In this document: in pieces, positions 52,066-64,000 of the stretch
Layout: every line of letters starts with the position of its first letter
Position numbering within the stretch: position 1 is the first letter of the stretch
Source: Desulforamulus aquiferis
Lineage (GTDB): Bacteria > Bacillota > Desulfotomaculia > Desulfotomaculales > Desulfotomaculaceae
NCBI GenBank assembly: GCA_004143605.1
Contig: AWVY01000018.1
Span: forward strand, 1-64,000
Direction of reading: 5' to 3'
Length of the DNA stretch: 64,000 bases
Made by a program: the position numbers and the translations under genes
The notes under the pieces: model-generated
Told to the model about the DNA's origin: nothing
Databases searched by the model: none
The model's input: the letters and a program-made list of their open reading frames with translations, nothing else

Positions 52066-52107
52066 AAAAAGAGTAGTATTATTCTTTATCTAAGATAATA
52101 CTACTCT
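52066..52107 (-). terminator. Rho-independent terminator of the ligA operon
   Basis: Minus-strand perfect 13-bp stem AGAGTAGTATTAT/ATAATACTACTCT followed by five T. It lies between ligA and the GGDEF gene and shares its upstream flank with the hairpin at 49432-49466. Confidence 0.75.
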
Positions 52108-52213
52108 AGAGCAATTTCAATTGTATTACAATCAACCAGAGGATGATTTTACATTTCCTACCAGACCTTGGGAAAATTAATACCAATCATACAAAAGTAG
52201 TAGCTCCTACTTA

Positions 52214-54226
<2,013 letters not shown>

Positions 54227-54247
54227 TATGGTTCTTCCTCCTTAATC

Positions 54248-55189
54248 CTAAAGCCCACCCCGGGCGATGATTTCTGCAACATATTTTATCACGTAGGCTG
54301 CAGGTACAAAGAAAAGCTGAGCAAGTAAGGTTCCGAGCAAACGGGTTAGGGCCAGGTAGAGGGACATTTGCTTAACATCCCTTTCCGGTCTCTCACCCCT
54401 CATGGCCTGGTCGGTAATACCAGCTGCGGTGGGGTCCACCACCGTTGCAAATAAAATAGTGGCCATTCCATTGATAATACCTGAAAGTAAGGTAGCCGTA
54501 GCCCTAAACTCAGGAAAAAGTGCTCCGGCATACAGAGAAGAAAGTACCGACGTGGTATATATTCCTGTCACTATTATATTTAAGACTAAAAACTTTCTCG
54601 GAATAGAGAGTTTTTCTCTAACAGCCTCTTTAATAAACTTCCCCTTGGGAACCTTGATTCCATCCCTTGCCATCTTGGCAACCTTTAGTGGTGAAAATAG
54701 CACCATACCAATCATTTTAGGTACTGATTTGACCTGGTCAAAAATATATATCCCTTTGGTAAAAAAGGTTATAAAGGTAGGTATAAAAATTGCCCCTATA
54801 AGGGTGCCCAGAGTTGCCCCCAATATGACCGTCCTAATCTGATAGTCCAAGACGACTAGTTCTTGTTGGTATACTGCGGTATGAATAATACCTGTGGCCG
54901 AGTTGGCTGCCTCTTGTCCTCTGGCGATGGCATGCTCGATAATTGAGGATAGAAGTGGTGCCTGCAGCATATTAGCTGTCTGGGCCACTAAAAAGATCAC
55001 ATTGAACAGGGAATAGGCAGTTGCCAGCCTCTGGGTTGTTACCCCAGCGGGTCTAACTGCATAGATTAGTGTATTTATTAGATGTATGATGGCGGTAAGT
55101 ACCACCACGGCCATTAAGCGGTCCATAATTTTGTTTAGTGATATGGTATCCAACTCTGCTACAATATCACCAAACTCCGCTCCCTTCAC
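54248..55189 (-). CDS. amj: Amj-family lipid II flippase
   Basis: 313 residues, intact, GTG start with AAGGGG upstream. Six or so hydrophobic segments. LSSLYAGALFPEFRATATLLSGIINGMATILFATVVDPT and RLLGTLLAQLFFVPAAYVIKYVAEII match the DUF2837/Amj family, the alternate lipid II flippase of Bacillus. It is 22 bases before ligA. Together with the MurJ-type gene at 34.5-36.1 kb the window holds two unrelated flippase families. Confidence 0.85.
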   Translation of the reverse strand: MKGAEFGDIVAELDTISLNKIMDRLMAVVVLTAIIHLINTLIYAVRPAGVTTQRLATAYSLFNVIFLVAQTANMLQAPLLSSIIEHAIARGQEAANSATGIIHTAVYQQELVVLDYQIRTVILGATLGTLIGAIFIPTFITFFTKGIYIFDQVKSVPKMIGMVLFSPLKVAKMARDGIKVPKGKFIKEAVREKLSIPRKFLVLNIIVTGIYTTSVLSSLYAGALFPEFRATATLLSGIINGMATILFATVVDPTAAGITDQAMRGERPERDVKQMSLYLALTRLLGTLLAQLFFVPAAYVIKYVAEIIARGGL

Positions 55190-55331
55190 AAGTAACCCCT
55201 TGGGTCACTATAATCTCTAGCTTTCATAAATTTTAATGTATCATTATTTACATTAAATGTAAAGTTAATTGGTTATCTTTTCCTGCATGATCAGAAAATG
55301 CCCAGGAGCGTTAACTCTTAGGCAGGTTCTT

Positions 55332-57494
55332 TTAGGTCACCTTTTCCAAGGGAGCATACTGTGCTATTAGTGTTTTTATGCCCTGGGAGGGAAATGCTAC
55401 GGATAACTCAGCCCCGGGGCCTTCCCCTTTAACCTTCACAATGACACCTTCTCCCCACTTGCTGTGACGAACTCGATCTCCCAATAAGTAATTTGTGTTA
55501 ACAGGTTTGGGTGCCTTAACCTCTCCGGAGGCCATTGGACCAGATGCTGCTGTTGTTAGCCCTTTCTTATTAACAGACTGACCCACGGTAAGCTCAATGG
55601 GTATTTCTTCAAGGAACCTCGACTTTGGATTCATATTGGTACGACCGAAAAGGGTTCTTTCCCAGCAATGGGTAAGATAAAGCTGCTCCTCAGCCCTAGT
55701 GATACCCACATAGGCCAGCCGTCTTTCTTCTTCCAATTCCGCAGCTTCATAAAGGGCCCGACTGTGGGGAAATACTCCCTCTTCCATGCCTGTTAAAAAT
55801 ACCACCGGGTATTCCAAGCCTTTGGCACTATGCAGTGACATTAGGATTACAGCATCCGCTTCAGGGTCATACCTGTCCATATCTGTAACTAAGGATATGC
55901 TGGAAAGGAAGTCTTCCAGTCCACCTTCTTCACCATGCTGTTTATCATAATCCTTTGTTACAGTAATAAACTCCTGTAAGTTTTCGAGCCTAGTGCGGGA
56001 CTCCACGGTATTCTCCGCCTCCAACTCAGCTTTATAACCTGTCCTACCCAGAACTTCCTCAGTTATTTCAGTGGTGGAAAGGAACTGAGACTGTTGCCCC
56101 AGGTTTTTAGCAATTCTGCAAGTTGAGCACACTGTTTTCTTGCTTTGGTGGGTAAACCTGGTATTTGTTCAGCCAGGGATAATGTATTTAAAAGTGTGTA
56201 TTCATTCACCTCTGCAAAGCTTGCAATTTTCTCTATGGAGGATGCTCCGATTCCTCTCTTGGGGACATTAATAATTCTACTGAGGCTTTGACCGTCTGAG
56301 GGATTGACGATAACCCGAAGGTAGGCTAGTAAATCCTTAATTTCCTTACGCTCATAGAATTTTAGCCCACCATAAATATTATAGGGAATACCCAATCTCA
56401 GGAAAACTTCTTCAAAAACCCTTGACTGAGCGTGAGTCCTGTAGAGGATGGCTATGTCCCGATAATTCTTATCACCAGATAATTTAATTTCCTTAATTCT
56501 ATCAGCTATATAATGGGCCTCAAATCTTTCACTTTCTGCCCGGTAAACATTAATTAACTGCCCAGGGCCCTGGGAGGTCCAAAGGCTTAAATCCTTAGCC
56601 TCCAGGTTGTTCTTAATCAATGTATTGGCTGCCTGCAGAATATTTCCGGTTGAACGATAATTTTGCTCTAATTTAACCACCTTGGCTTCGGGGTAGTCTC
56701 CCTCAAAGCTAAGGATATTTTCTATATTAGCACCCCTCCACCTGTAGATGGACTGGTTAGGGTCTCCCACCACGCAAAGGTTCCTGTGTCTTTCCGCCAG
56801 CATATTAACCAAAACATACTGGGTGTGGTTAGTGTCTTGGTATTCATCCACCAGGATATATCTAAACTTGGTCTGATAGTAACCAAGTACCTGGGGATTT
56901 TCTTTAAATAACTTTACGGTCAACATGAGCAGATCGTCAAAATCTAGGGCATTATTCTTAAAGAGCTTTGCCTGATACAGACGATAAACCTTGGCTGCCA
57001 CCTGTTCAAAGTAGTCATAGGCCTGCCGCTCATAATCCTCTGGTCCAAGTAATTTATTTTTGCACCTGAAATAGACGACAGCATACCTCTAGGCTGAAAT
57101 CTTTTTTCATCAATTTCCAGTTCCCGTAGGCACTCTTTAACAAGGGTTTGCTGATCGGCATCATCATAAATGGAAAAATTGGAGCCGTAGCCCAAGGTTT
57201 GTATTTCTCTCCTTAGGATGCGCAGGCAGGTACTATGGAAAGTACTAACCCATAGATCCCTTGCTTGATCTGGAACCAATCTCTCTACTCTGTTTTTCAT
57301 TTCAGCCGCTGCCTTATTGGTGAAGGTAATGGCCAATATATTATAGGGGGGGACCCCTTGTTTAAGCAACTGGGCAATTCGCGAGGTTAGTACCTGGTCT
57401 TGCCAGAGCCAGCGCCGGCCAGCACCAATAAAGGTCCTTCAGTATGTCGCACCGCCTCCGCCTGGGAGGGGTTGAGGTTCGCCAAACTATCCAT
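55332..57494 (-). CDS. pcrA: ATP-dependent DNA helicase PcrA/UvrD (multiple frameshifts)
   Basis: About 720 residues. Motifs in order: [21 protein letters not shown], Walker [76 protein letters not shown], then [16 protein letters not shown] and [13 protein letters not shown], with the PcrA C-terminal Tudor-like tail [21 protein letters not shown]. Breaks near 57390, 57050 and 56100. A superfamily 1 3'-5' helicase in repair and rolling-circle replication. ATG 57494 has GGAGG upstream. Confidence 0.93.
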
Positions 57495-57580
57495 AAATTC
57501 CTCCGATAAGAAAAAATGACAAGCAAAAACACTGTTCATTATATCATAAAATTAGCTGTTAATTTTAACTACCTGAGGAC

Positions 57581-57620
57581 AAAAAATAACAGGGTGAGTT
57601 AAACCTTCCAACACCCTGTT
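57581..57620 (-). terminator. Rho-independent terminator of the his operon
   Basis: Minus-strand perfect stem AACAGGGTG/CACCCTGTT followed by TATTTTTT, six bases after the hisIE stop. Confidence 0.85.
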
Positions 57621-57625
57621 TAAGT

Positions 57626-58313
57626 CTATTTTCTTCTCCGGGCCAATTCCTGATACAGTTCTTTGGCCTCAACCCCCTCATTGGCCAGTAATACCAGCAA
57701 ATGATAGATCAAATCCGCTGCCTCATAGGTCAGCTCTTCTTTGTTATTTTTAGCCCCGATAATAACCTCAGCACATTCTTCCCCAACCTTTTTGAGAATC
57801 TTATCGATACCCTTGTCAAATAGGTAGGTGGTATAAGAGCCTCTGGTCGCTCTGCCTTCTGCTCATAATTACTTCATATAAATGGCTTATTATCTCCGGC
57901 CCGGCAGCTTCATTTGCTTCCGACCGCATACCGTAAACTTCCGCCGGTTCAAACTTCTGCTCCCCCTCGGTAACCACTGAGCCATCGGTTTTTACTTTGT
58001 AGTGAAAACAGGATACATACCCTTCATGGCAGGCTGCTCCTCCCACTTGTTCCACCTGGATAAGTAAGGTATCTCCATCACAATCATAATAAAGGGACTT
58101 AACCCTTTGGATATGACCCGAGGTCTCACCCTTCTTCCACATTTTATTACGACTGCGGCTAAAGAACCAGGTTTCCCCACTGGTCATGGTCTTTTCCACA
58201 GCCTCACGGTTCATCCAGGCCATCATTAATACTTGACCTGTCTGATACTCCTGAACAATGGCCGGTATCAATCCAGCTTGGTTATATTTTAGACTTTCTA
58301 TATCAAATTGCAT
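57626..58313 (-). CDS. hisIE: Bifunctional phosphoribosyl-AMP cyclohydrolase / phosphoribosyl-ATP pyrophosphatase (frameshifted)
   Basis: About 229 residues. HisI part (residues 1-110): [45 protein letters not shown] and the zinc Cys in CHEG...SCF. HisE part after the break near 57835: [20 protein letters not shown] with the MazG-like EExxE/ExxD signature and [12 protein letters not shown]. Catalyses steps 2 and 3 of histidine synthesis. ATG 58313 preferred over TTG 58319. Last gene of the operon. Confidence 0.9.
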
Positions 58314-58371
58314 AAGCAACCCCCGACTTTATAAGTGTAGCATAATCGTGGCACAAGAACCTTCCCATATC

Positions 58372-59129
58372 CTAAATCCTTACAGGTACTCCCCGGTCCT
58401 TTAAATACTCCTTGGTCTGCCTTACGGTATACTCCCCGAAATGAAAAATGGAAGCGGCTAAGGCGGCATCTGCCATACCAAGGGTAAGTCCTTCGGCCAT
58501 ATGTTCCAGATTTCCCACACCACCGGAGGCAATGACAGGAATTTTTACTGACCGGGCAATGGTACTGGTGAGAGCCAAGTCAAATCCCTCCTTAGTCCCA
58601 TCCCTGTCCATACTGGTCAAAAGGATTTCTCCGGCACCCAACTCCTCAGCCTTAATCGCCCACTCCACTGCATCAAGTCCGGTTGGGTCCGTCCTCCGTG
58701 AATATACACTTCCCATTTTTCAGGCGCTACCTGACGGGCATCAATGGCGACCACTATACACTGGCTGCCAAACTTAATGGCACCTTCGGAAATGACCTCG
58801 GGATTTTTGATGGCAGCAGTATTAATACCAATCTTGTCTGCTCCTGCTTTGAGCATCAATCTCATATCATCCACCGTTCGGATGCCCCCGCCCACGGTAA
58901 AGGGTATAAAAACCTCTTCGGCTGTACGTCGCACCACATCCAGCATGGTTGCACGCCCATCGGAGGAAGCTGTTATATCCAGAAAGATGACTTCATCGGC
59001 ACCTTCCCGGTCATAGATAGCTGCCAATTCAACCGGATCACCGGCGTCCCTCAGGTTAACAAAATTCGTCCCCTTAACAACCCTACCCCCTGTAACATCC
59101 AGGCAGGGGATTATTCTTTTCATTAACAT
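58372..59129 (-). CDS. hisF: Imidazole glycerol phosphate synthase cyclase subunit (one frameshift)
   Basis: About 252 residues, TIM barrel. [23 protein letters not shown] with the catalytic Asp, [21 protein letters not shown], and after the break near 58690 [20 protein letters not shown] (second catalytic Asp) and [15 protein letters not shown]. Works with HisH. Its ATG is two bases after the hisA stop once the lost base there is restored; as given the two genes appear fused. Confidence 0.93.
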
Positions 59130-59130
59130 A

Positions 59131-59861
59131 TTAACCCTCCCCGCGGGCAATGACCAGGCATCGGGCAGCTTAACTGCACCCGCATATAATGCTTTGCCCA
59201 TAATGGCCCCCTCAACACCATCGGATTCCAGGTCTTTAACTGCTTGTATATCCTCCAAGGATGACACTCCACCTGAAGCAATAACCTTAAGACCGCTGGC
59301 CCTGGCCAACTCACCGGTGGCTGCTAAATTTGGGCCAGAGAGTTTACCGTCTCTCCGTATATCGGTAAATACTATCCTGGTGATACCCATACTTTTGACC
59401 TCCAGGGCCAGGTCCTGGGCTGTCCTTTGCACTGTTTCTCCCCAGCCTTGGATAGCCACCATACCGTCCCTGGCATCAATACCCACCAGTACCCTATCTC
59501 CATACCTTTGACAGGCCTCAGCCACCATATCTGGATTTAATATAGCCGCACTGCCAAGGATAACCCGATTAACTCCAATGGCTAGTAAATCCGCAACCGT
59601 TTCCAGATCCCTAACGCCCCCGCCAACCTGAACAGGCACCCTTACTGCTTGGACTATCTGAATTATTGACTCCCGGTTCCTTGGCTGACCGGCAAAGGCC
59701 CCGTCTAAATCCACAACGTGAATAAACTCCGCACCCTGCTCTTCCCAGGCCCGGGCTGTACTTCCTGGATCGTGGGAATATACAGTGGCGCTGTCCATGC
59801 GACCTTCAATCAGTCTAACACATTGGCCTTCCTTTAAATCTATGGCCGGGAAGATAATCAT
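59131..59861 (-). CDS. hisA: ProFAR isomerase HisA (C-terminus frameshifted)
   Basis: About 243 residues, TIM barrel. [19 protein letters not shown] with the catalytic Asp, [31 protein letters not shown] and the second Asp in FTDIRRDG. In the given sequence the frame reads on into hisF. Adding one C near 59155 gives the usual ALVIARGEG ending and a stop at 59131, so the apparent fusion is probably an error. Overlaps the hisH stop by four bases. Confidence 0.93.
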
Positions 59862-60466
59862 ACCGTCACCAGCTTTCCAAAGTTTTCTAGTATACGCAGA
59901 CCGAGGGTGCTGCTCTTTTCCGGGTGAAACTGTATTCCATATACCTTATCTCTACCTACTATCGAAGGGAACTTTAAACCATAGTCAGTATAGGTTACTA
60001 CTATATTGGAGTCCGAAGGCTCCACATAATAGGAATGGACAAAGTAAAAAGCTGATCCTTCAGGAATTCCCTCCAGAAGTGGTGTTGCTTTTTTATCTCC
60101 ACTTGATTCCAGCCCATATGAGGAACCTTTAAGGAACCAGCAGGAAATCGTTTTACCGTACCGGGAAAAATGCCTAATCCCTTTGTTTGGCCAATTCTTC
60201 ACTTGACTCAAACAAAAGCTGCTGGCCAAGACAAATACCCAGCAGGGGTCTCCCCTGTTCCACCACACGTCTTATGGCCTTAGCATACCTGAGCTATGCA
60301 AATTATCCATAGCATCGGCAAAGGCACCCACGCCTGGTAAAACTATCGCCGGTGCTGCATCAACTGCAGCAGGGTCCTGGACTATTTCGGACTGGACACC
60401 CACCCTGGCAAAACCCTTTTGCACGCTGCGCAGATTTCCCATACCGTAATCAATAATAGCAATCAT
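59858..60466 (-). CDS. hisH: Imidazole glycerol phosphate synthase amidotransferase subunit (frameshifted)
   Basis: About 202 residues, class I glutaminase. [31 protein letters not shown], the nucleophile Cys in [12 protein letters not shown] (read after a shift near 60275), and [12 protein letters not shown] with the triad His and Glu. A second shift affects the segment around 60060-60190. Supplies ammonia to HisF. Its start codon shares bases with the hisB stop. Confidence 0.9.
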
Positions 60467-61059
60467 TATAATACCCCCTTGGTAGAAGGAATACCGGTTA
60501 AACGTCCATCTTCTTTTATCCCCTGTCGAAGGGCCCGGCCCAGGGCCTTAAATGCCCCTTCGATGATGTGGTGGGTATTTCTTCCGCTAAACATGCGAAT
60601 ATGTAGTGTTATCCCTGCATTTACTGCCAGAGCCTTGAAAAACTCCTCAATCAGTTCTGTGTCAAAGGTTCCAACCTTTGATGTCGGAAGTGATAAATCA
60701 ATTTCTAGATGACCCCTTCCGCTGATGTCCAGTGCTGCTAATATTAAAGCTTCATCCATTGGGACCATGGCGTTTCCATAGCGGCAAATTCCCTGTTTGC
60801 TGCCAAGGGCCTCTTTGATAGCTAGACCTAGACTAATACCCACATCCTCCACGGTATGATGGTCATCAATATAGGTATCTCCTGTGGCCTTAATTGTCAA
60901 ATCCAGCGCTCCATGTTTGGCCATAAGACATAGCATATGATCCAAAAATCCAACACCAGTTTCAATTTGATATTGACCTGTACCATCAAGGATTAAATCA
61001 AGCTTAATTTTAGTTTCCGAGGTCACCCGCTCAATACTGGCCTGCCTGACCTGTTCCAC
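60466..61059 (-). CDS. hisB: Imidazoleglycerol-phosphate dehydratase
   Basis: 197 residues, intact monofunctional HisB. Manganese-binding repeats HHTVEDVGISLG and NTHHIIEGAFKALGRAL, and TGVGFLDHMLCLMAKHG. GTG 61059 chosen because GGGAGGG lies seven bases upstream; the start overlaps the hisC stop region. Sixth step of histidine synthesis. Confidence 0.95.
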   Translation of the reverse strand: MEQVRQASIERVTSETKIKLDLILDGTGQYQIETGVGFLDHMLCLMAKHGALDLTIKATGDTYIDDHHTVEDVGISLGLAIKEALGSKQGICRYGNAMVPMDEALILAALDISGRGHLEIDLSLPTSKVGTFDTELIEEFFKALAVNAGITLHIRMFSGRNTHHIIEGAFKALGRALRQGIKEDGRLTGIPSTKGVL

Positions 61060-61060
61060 C

Positions 61061-62151
61061 TTAATCCCTCCCAACTTGCTGCATGACTTGGTCTAAAGCC
61101 TGAAGGAACTTAGTGTTCTGTTCAGGAGTACCGATACTTACCCTCAAAAAACCTGGCAGTTCCGGCCTCCAAGGCTTCGTATGAGAACTCCCCTTTCCAG
61201 CAACCCTTGAAAGATTACTTTACTGTCATGATTCGTTCTAAAGAGGATATAGTTTGTAGCCGAGGGGTAAGAATCAACACCCTTTATCGACTTCAAGCCC
61301 CGCTGTACCACTTCCCGCTGCTCTAAAACTGTTTGTATTTGCTCCTTAAATACATCACGATTAGCCAATACTGTTCTGGCTGCAGCTTGGGAAAAGGCAT
61401 TTAAATTAAAAGGCTGTCTTACCTTCTGAATTTGACGTAATACATCAGTATTAGCCAGCATATAACCTACCTTAATCCGGCCAGGGCGAAGGCCTTAGAA
61501 AAGGTCCTAAGGATAATTAAATTAGGATATCTTTTCAAAAGTGGCAGGGCGTCTTCTCCACCAAACTCCAAATAAGCCTGGTCAACCACCACTAGACAGC
61601 TAACCTGCTGCAAAACCCCCTCAATCTCTTCAAGGGTGTAGAATTGCCGGTAGGGTTGTTGGGAGTGCACAAAAAACCACCTTTGCTTCGGGCTGTCGGG
61701 CATAGCATACCAGAGCCGGAACATCAATTGAAAAATCTCCTCTCCTAGGCACTGGGATAGGCCTTGCCCCTGCAATCTGGCTATGTATTTTATACATAGA
61801 AAAGGTAGGGTTGGTGATTAGCACCCGGCCCCCTGTTCCGAAAGTAAGGAGAATATTAAGGATTAGCTCATCAGAGCCGTTGCCAACCATGACCTGTTCC
61901 GGCTCTGTCCCTACATACTCGGCTATATCCCTACGCAACTCCAGAGCAGCCCCATCAGGATAACGACTTAGTACATCACCGGCTGCCAGTTCCCCTATTT
62001 TGCTGGAAAGGGACTCTGGAAAGGGGTAGGGATTTTCATTGGCATCTAATTTAATGGCCTCCGGGTACAGTTTAGCCTCATAGGGCATTAACTTTTCTAA
62101 TTCTGGTCTCACCAGGCCTGCTATGCTAAAGGACTCTCGCACACTGGTCAC
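61061..62151 (-). CDS. hisC: Histidinol-phosphate aminotransferase (frameshifted)
   Basis: About 363 residues, PLP fold-type [42 protein letters not shown] and the Lys region [13 protein letters not shown], then [10 protein letters not shown]. Pieces 61630-62151, 61467-61775 and 61144-61461 join near 61650 and 61465; a further shift near 61150 restores [16 protein letters not shown] and the stop at 61061. GTG start at 62151. Confidence 0.92.
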
Positions 62152-62195
62152 ATCCTTTGTCTATAGAAATAAACCTTATCAACCCTACTCTAAAC

Positions 62196-63471
62196 CTAAC
62201 CTAACTCGGACAGCATTGGCATGGGCTTTAAGCCCCTCAACCTCTGCCAGTCTAATAATATCCTGTCCAAGGGCCTGCAGGTTTTGCTGGGAAAAGGAAA
62301 TAACACTGGATTTTTCATGAAAGTATCCACGTTAAGGGGAGAATAGAATCTGGCCGTTCCATTAGTTGGCAAGACATGGTTTGGTCCCGCCAGATAGTCC
62401 CCCACCGGTTCCGGGGAATGATGACCCAGGAATATTGCTCCGGCATTCTTTATGCGGCCTAACAAATTAAAGGGTTCATCCACCATAATCTCCAAATGCT
62501 CTGGGGCAAAGGTATTGGCTAAATCCAATGACTCTCCCACATCACCTGTAATGATAATTGCGCTATAATTGGCTAGGGCTCCCTGGCCATCTTCTCCCTG
62601 GGAAGTTTTGAAACTTGACGTTCAATCTCCATAGCCACTGCCTCAGCTAATACAGGGTCATGGGTCAGCAGAATAGCTGAAGCCATGGAATCATGCTCCG
62701 CCTGGGAGAGCATATCTGCAGCCGCATAAATTGGATTTGCCGAACTATCGGCCACTACCAGGACTTCGCTGGGACCTGCCAGCATATCAATGCCAACCTG
62801 ACCATAAACCATACGTTTAGCTAAAGTAACATATATATTACCCGGTCCGGTAATTTTGTCTACCGGACGGATGGTTTCGGTACCAAAGGCCAGGGCAGCA
62901 ATTGCTTGTGCTCCCCCAATCTTATATATCTCAGTAACCCCTGCCTCAGCAGCGGCCACCAGAGAATAGGGGTTTATTCTTCCATCCTCCCCCGGTGGCG
63001 TAACCATGACAATTTGTGCTACACCTGCAACCTTAGCGGGAATTGCATTCATAAGAACAGATGAAGGATATGACGCTGTACCACCCGGCACATAAATACC
63101 CACCCTATCCAAGGGCAAAATCAGTTGACCCAGGATGGTACCGTCAACCTCTGGGTGAAACCAGGACTTGGCTAGCTGTTTTTGGTGAAAATCCTCTATG
63201 CGTTTACGAGCCACCCTGAGGGAGGCTAATACCTCCTGATCCACCTGCTGTAGGCCCACTTTATTTCTTCCTCACTAACCCGAAGCTGTTCAGGGGTAAG
63301 ATCAGCCTTGTCAAAACGCCTGGTGAAACCACATAGTGCATTATCGCCACTCTGTCTTACCTCATCCATAATAGCCGCTACTCTCCCGGCTATCTCTGCT
63401 TGATTAGATACACGACTGTTTAGCAATGATTGTAAAGATACTTTATCTGAAGACTGAATAATACGAATCAC
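62196..63471 (-). CDS. hisD: Histidinol dehydrogenase (frameshifted)
   Basis: About 425 residues. [79 protein letters not shown] and the zinc/catalytic part [16 protein letters not shown]-terminal [10 protein letters not shown] and [15 protein letters not shown]. Breaks near 63245 and 62560. Two-step NAD-dependent oxidation of histidinol to histidine. Its start abuts the hisG stop. Confidence 0.93.
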
Positions 63472-64000
63472 TTACTTTAAACCTCCCTCTTCAACAACCT
63501 GGCGAATCCTTTCCACCAGAGGGTTAATTCTTCCGCTTTTCAGCCTGTGGCTAACACGGTTAGCAATTAGCCTGGTGGTGGAGCTAAGTACATCTGCCAC
63601 CGGAACCAGCTTGTTCTCCCTGAGGGTTCTGCCGGTGGAAACCAGGTCCACAATCATTTCCGCAAGTCCTACAATGGGAGCTAACTCAATGTTACCGTGC
63701 AGCTTAATGATTTCCATCTGCATACCCTGCTGGAGGAAGAATTCTTCAGCAATGCGGGGAAACTTTGTGGCTACCCTGGTTTGATTCCAATAGGCAAGCT
63801 CCTTTGGCTTATCCTCCGGAACCGCCACCACAAACCGGCACCCGCCATATTTTAAATCTAGTAGCTCATAAACATCCTTATGTTGTTCAACAATGGTGTC
63901 TTTCCCAGATAAGCCTAAATCGGCAGCCCCGTATTCTACATAGGTAGGTATATCAGTTGGTCTGCATATGATAAAGCGAACAGCATCCTCTTCTGAATAT
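63472..64000 (-). CDS. hisG: ATP phosphoribosyltransferase catalytic subunit, short form (partial)
   Basis: The frame is open to the window edge; 176 residues are visible, the N-terminus is missing. [37 protein letters not shown] and [31 protein letters not shown] are the HisG donor-binding motifs. It ends soon after, without the regulatory C-terminal domain, so this is the short HisG-S form that needs HisZ. First step of the pathway and first gene of the visible operon. Confidence 0.93.
   Translation of the reverse strand, partial: YSEEDAVRFIICRPTDIPTYVEYGAADLGLSGKDTIVEQHKDVYELLDLKYGGCRFVVAVPEDKPKELAYWNQTRVATKFPRIAEEFFLQQGMQMEIIKLHGNIELAPIVGLAEMIVDLVSTGRTLRENKLVPVADVLSSTTRLIANRVSHRLKSGRINPLVERIRQVVEEGGLK

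Noticed and set aside
59130-59170. Fusion of hisA with hisF
   Set aside because: One added C restores the family-typical HisA ending with a stop two bases before the hisF ATG and its GGAGGG site, so the fusion is probably an error.

Overview
The window reads as a chromosomal segment of an anaerobic, spore-former-type Firmicute, probably in the Desulfotomaculum/Peptococcaceae neighbourhood (inference). The signs are GGAGG-type ribosome sites with many GTG and TTG starts, GatCAB amidotransferase, S-layer-homology protein, GH57 glycan enzymes, a c-di-AMP riboswitch on ktrAB, and a NifV-type synthase next to leuCD-type genes. No rRNA, tRNA, CRISPR array or intact transposase was seen. The assembly carries many one-base frameshifts, mostly in short homopolymers, and essential genes such as gatB, ligA, pcrA and hisD are hit as well. 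I read these as sequencing errors and give each broken gene as one span.

Layout: 0-4.2 kb, GH57 glucan-branching enzyme, DUF4912 protein, CPBP protease and a split LysO-type exporter. 4.3-5.8 kb, CoA-binding protein, nth, trmL. 5.8-6.1 kb, a small non-coding mobile-like element between two identical terminator hairpins. 6.1-8.3 kb, ktrB-ktrA behind a c-di-AMP riboswitch. 8.4-14.5 kb, AlaX-type editing protein, nucleotidyltransferase/phosphomannomutase-like fusion, GT4 glycogen-synthase-like enzyme, carbohydrate-binding protein and a DUF2512-like membrane protein. 14.6-17.5 kb, leuD-leuC-nifV-like operon. 17.8-21.1 kb, gatCAB. 21.2-24.3 kb, ridA with a His/Cys tail, S-layer-homology protein and a PQQ-type propeller protein.

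24.6-34.5 kb is the most unusual part: a lasso-peptide-type biosynthetic locus. It holds an HPr-kinase-like kinase, a fused B1 (PqqD-like)/B2 (protease), precursor 1, cyclase 1, an ABC exporter, a DUF1360 membrane protein, precursor 2, cyclase 2 and, convergently, a nucleotidyltransferase. The two small precursors share a leader of the form W-[IV]-E-P-[KQ]-I-[VL]-E-I-x4-T, each sits just before its own cyclase, and both end in serine, the residue expected for a paeninodin-type kinase. Their predicted cores are long and do not fit the canonical lasso pattern cleanly.

34.5-48.7 kb is an AT-rich surface polysaccharide locus on the minus strand: initiating glycosyl-phosphotransferase, Ugd, UDP-xylose synthase, Wzz, three GT4 enzymes, polymerase, a complete GDP-D-glycero-alpha-D-manno-heptose pathway (HddA, GmhA, HddC, GmhB) and a MurJ-type flippase. 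48.9-52 kb is a signalling cassette (degenerate receiver, LuxR-type regulator, PAS-GGDEF-HD-GYP protein) with structured leaders. 52.2-57.5 kb has ligA, amj and pcrA; 57.6-64 kb is the histidine operon hisG-D-C-B-H-A-F-IE, with hisG running off the window edge.
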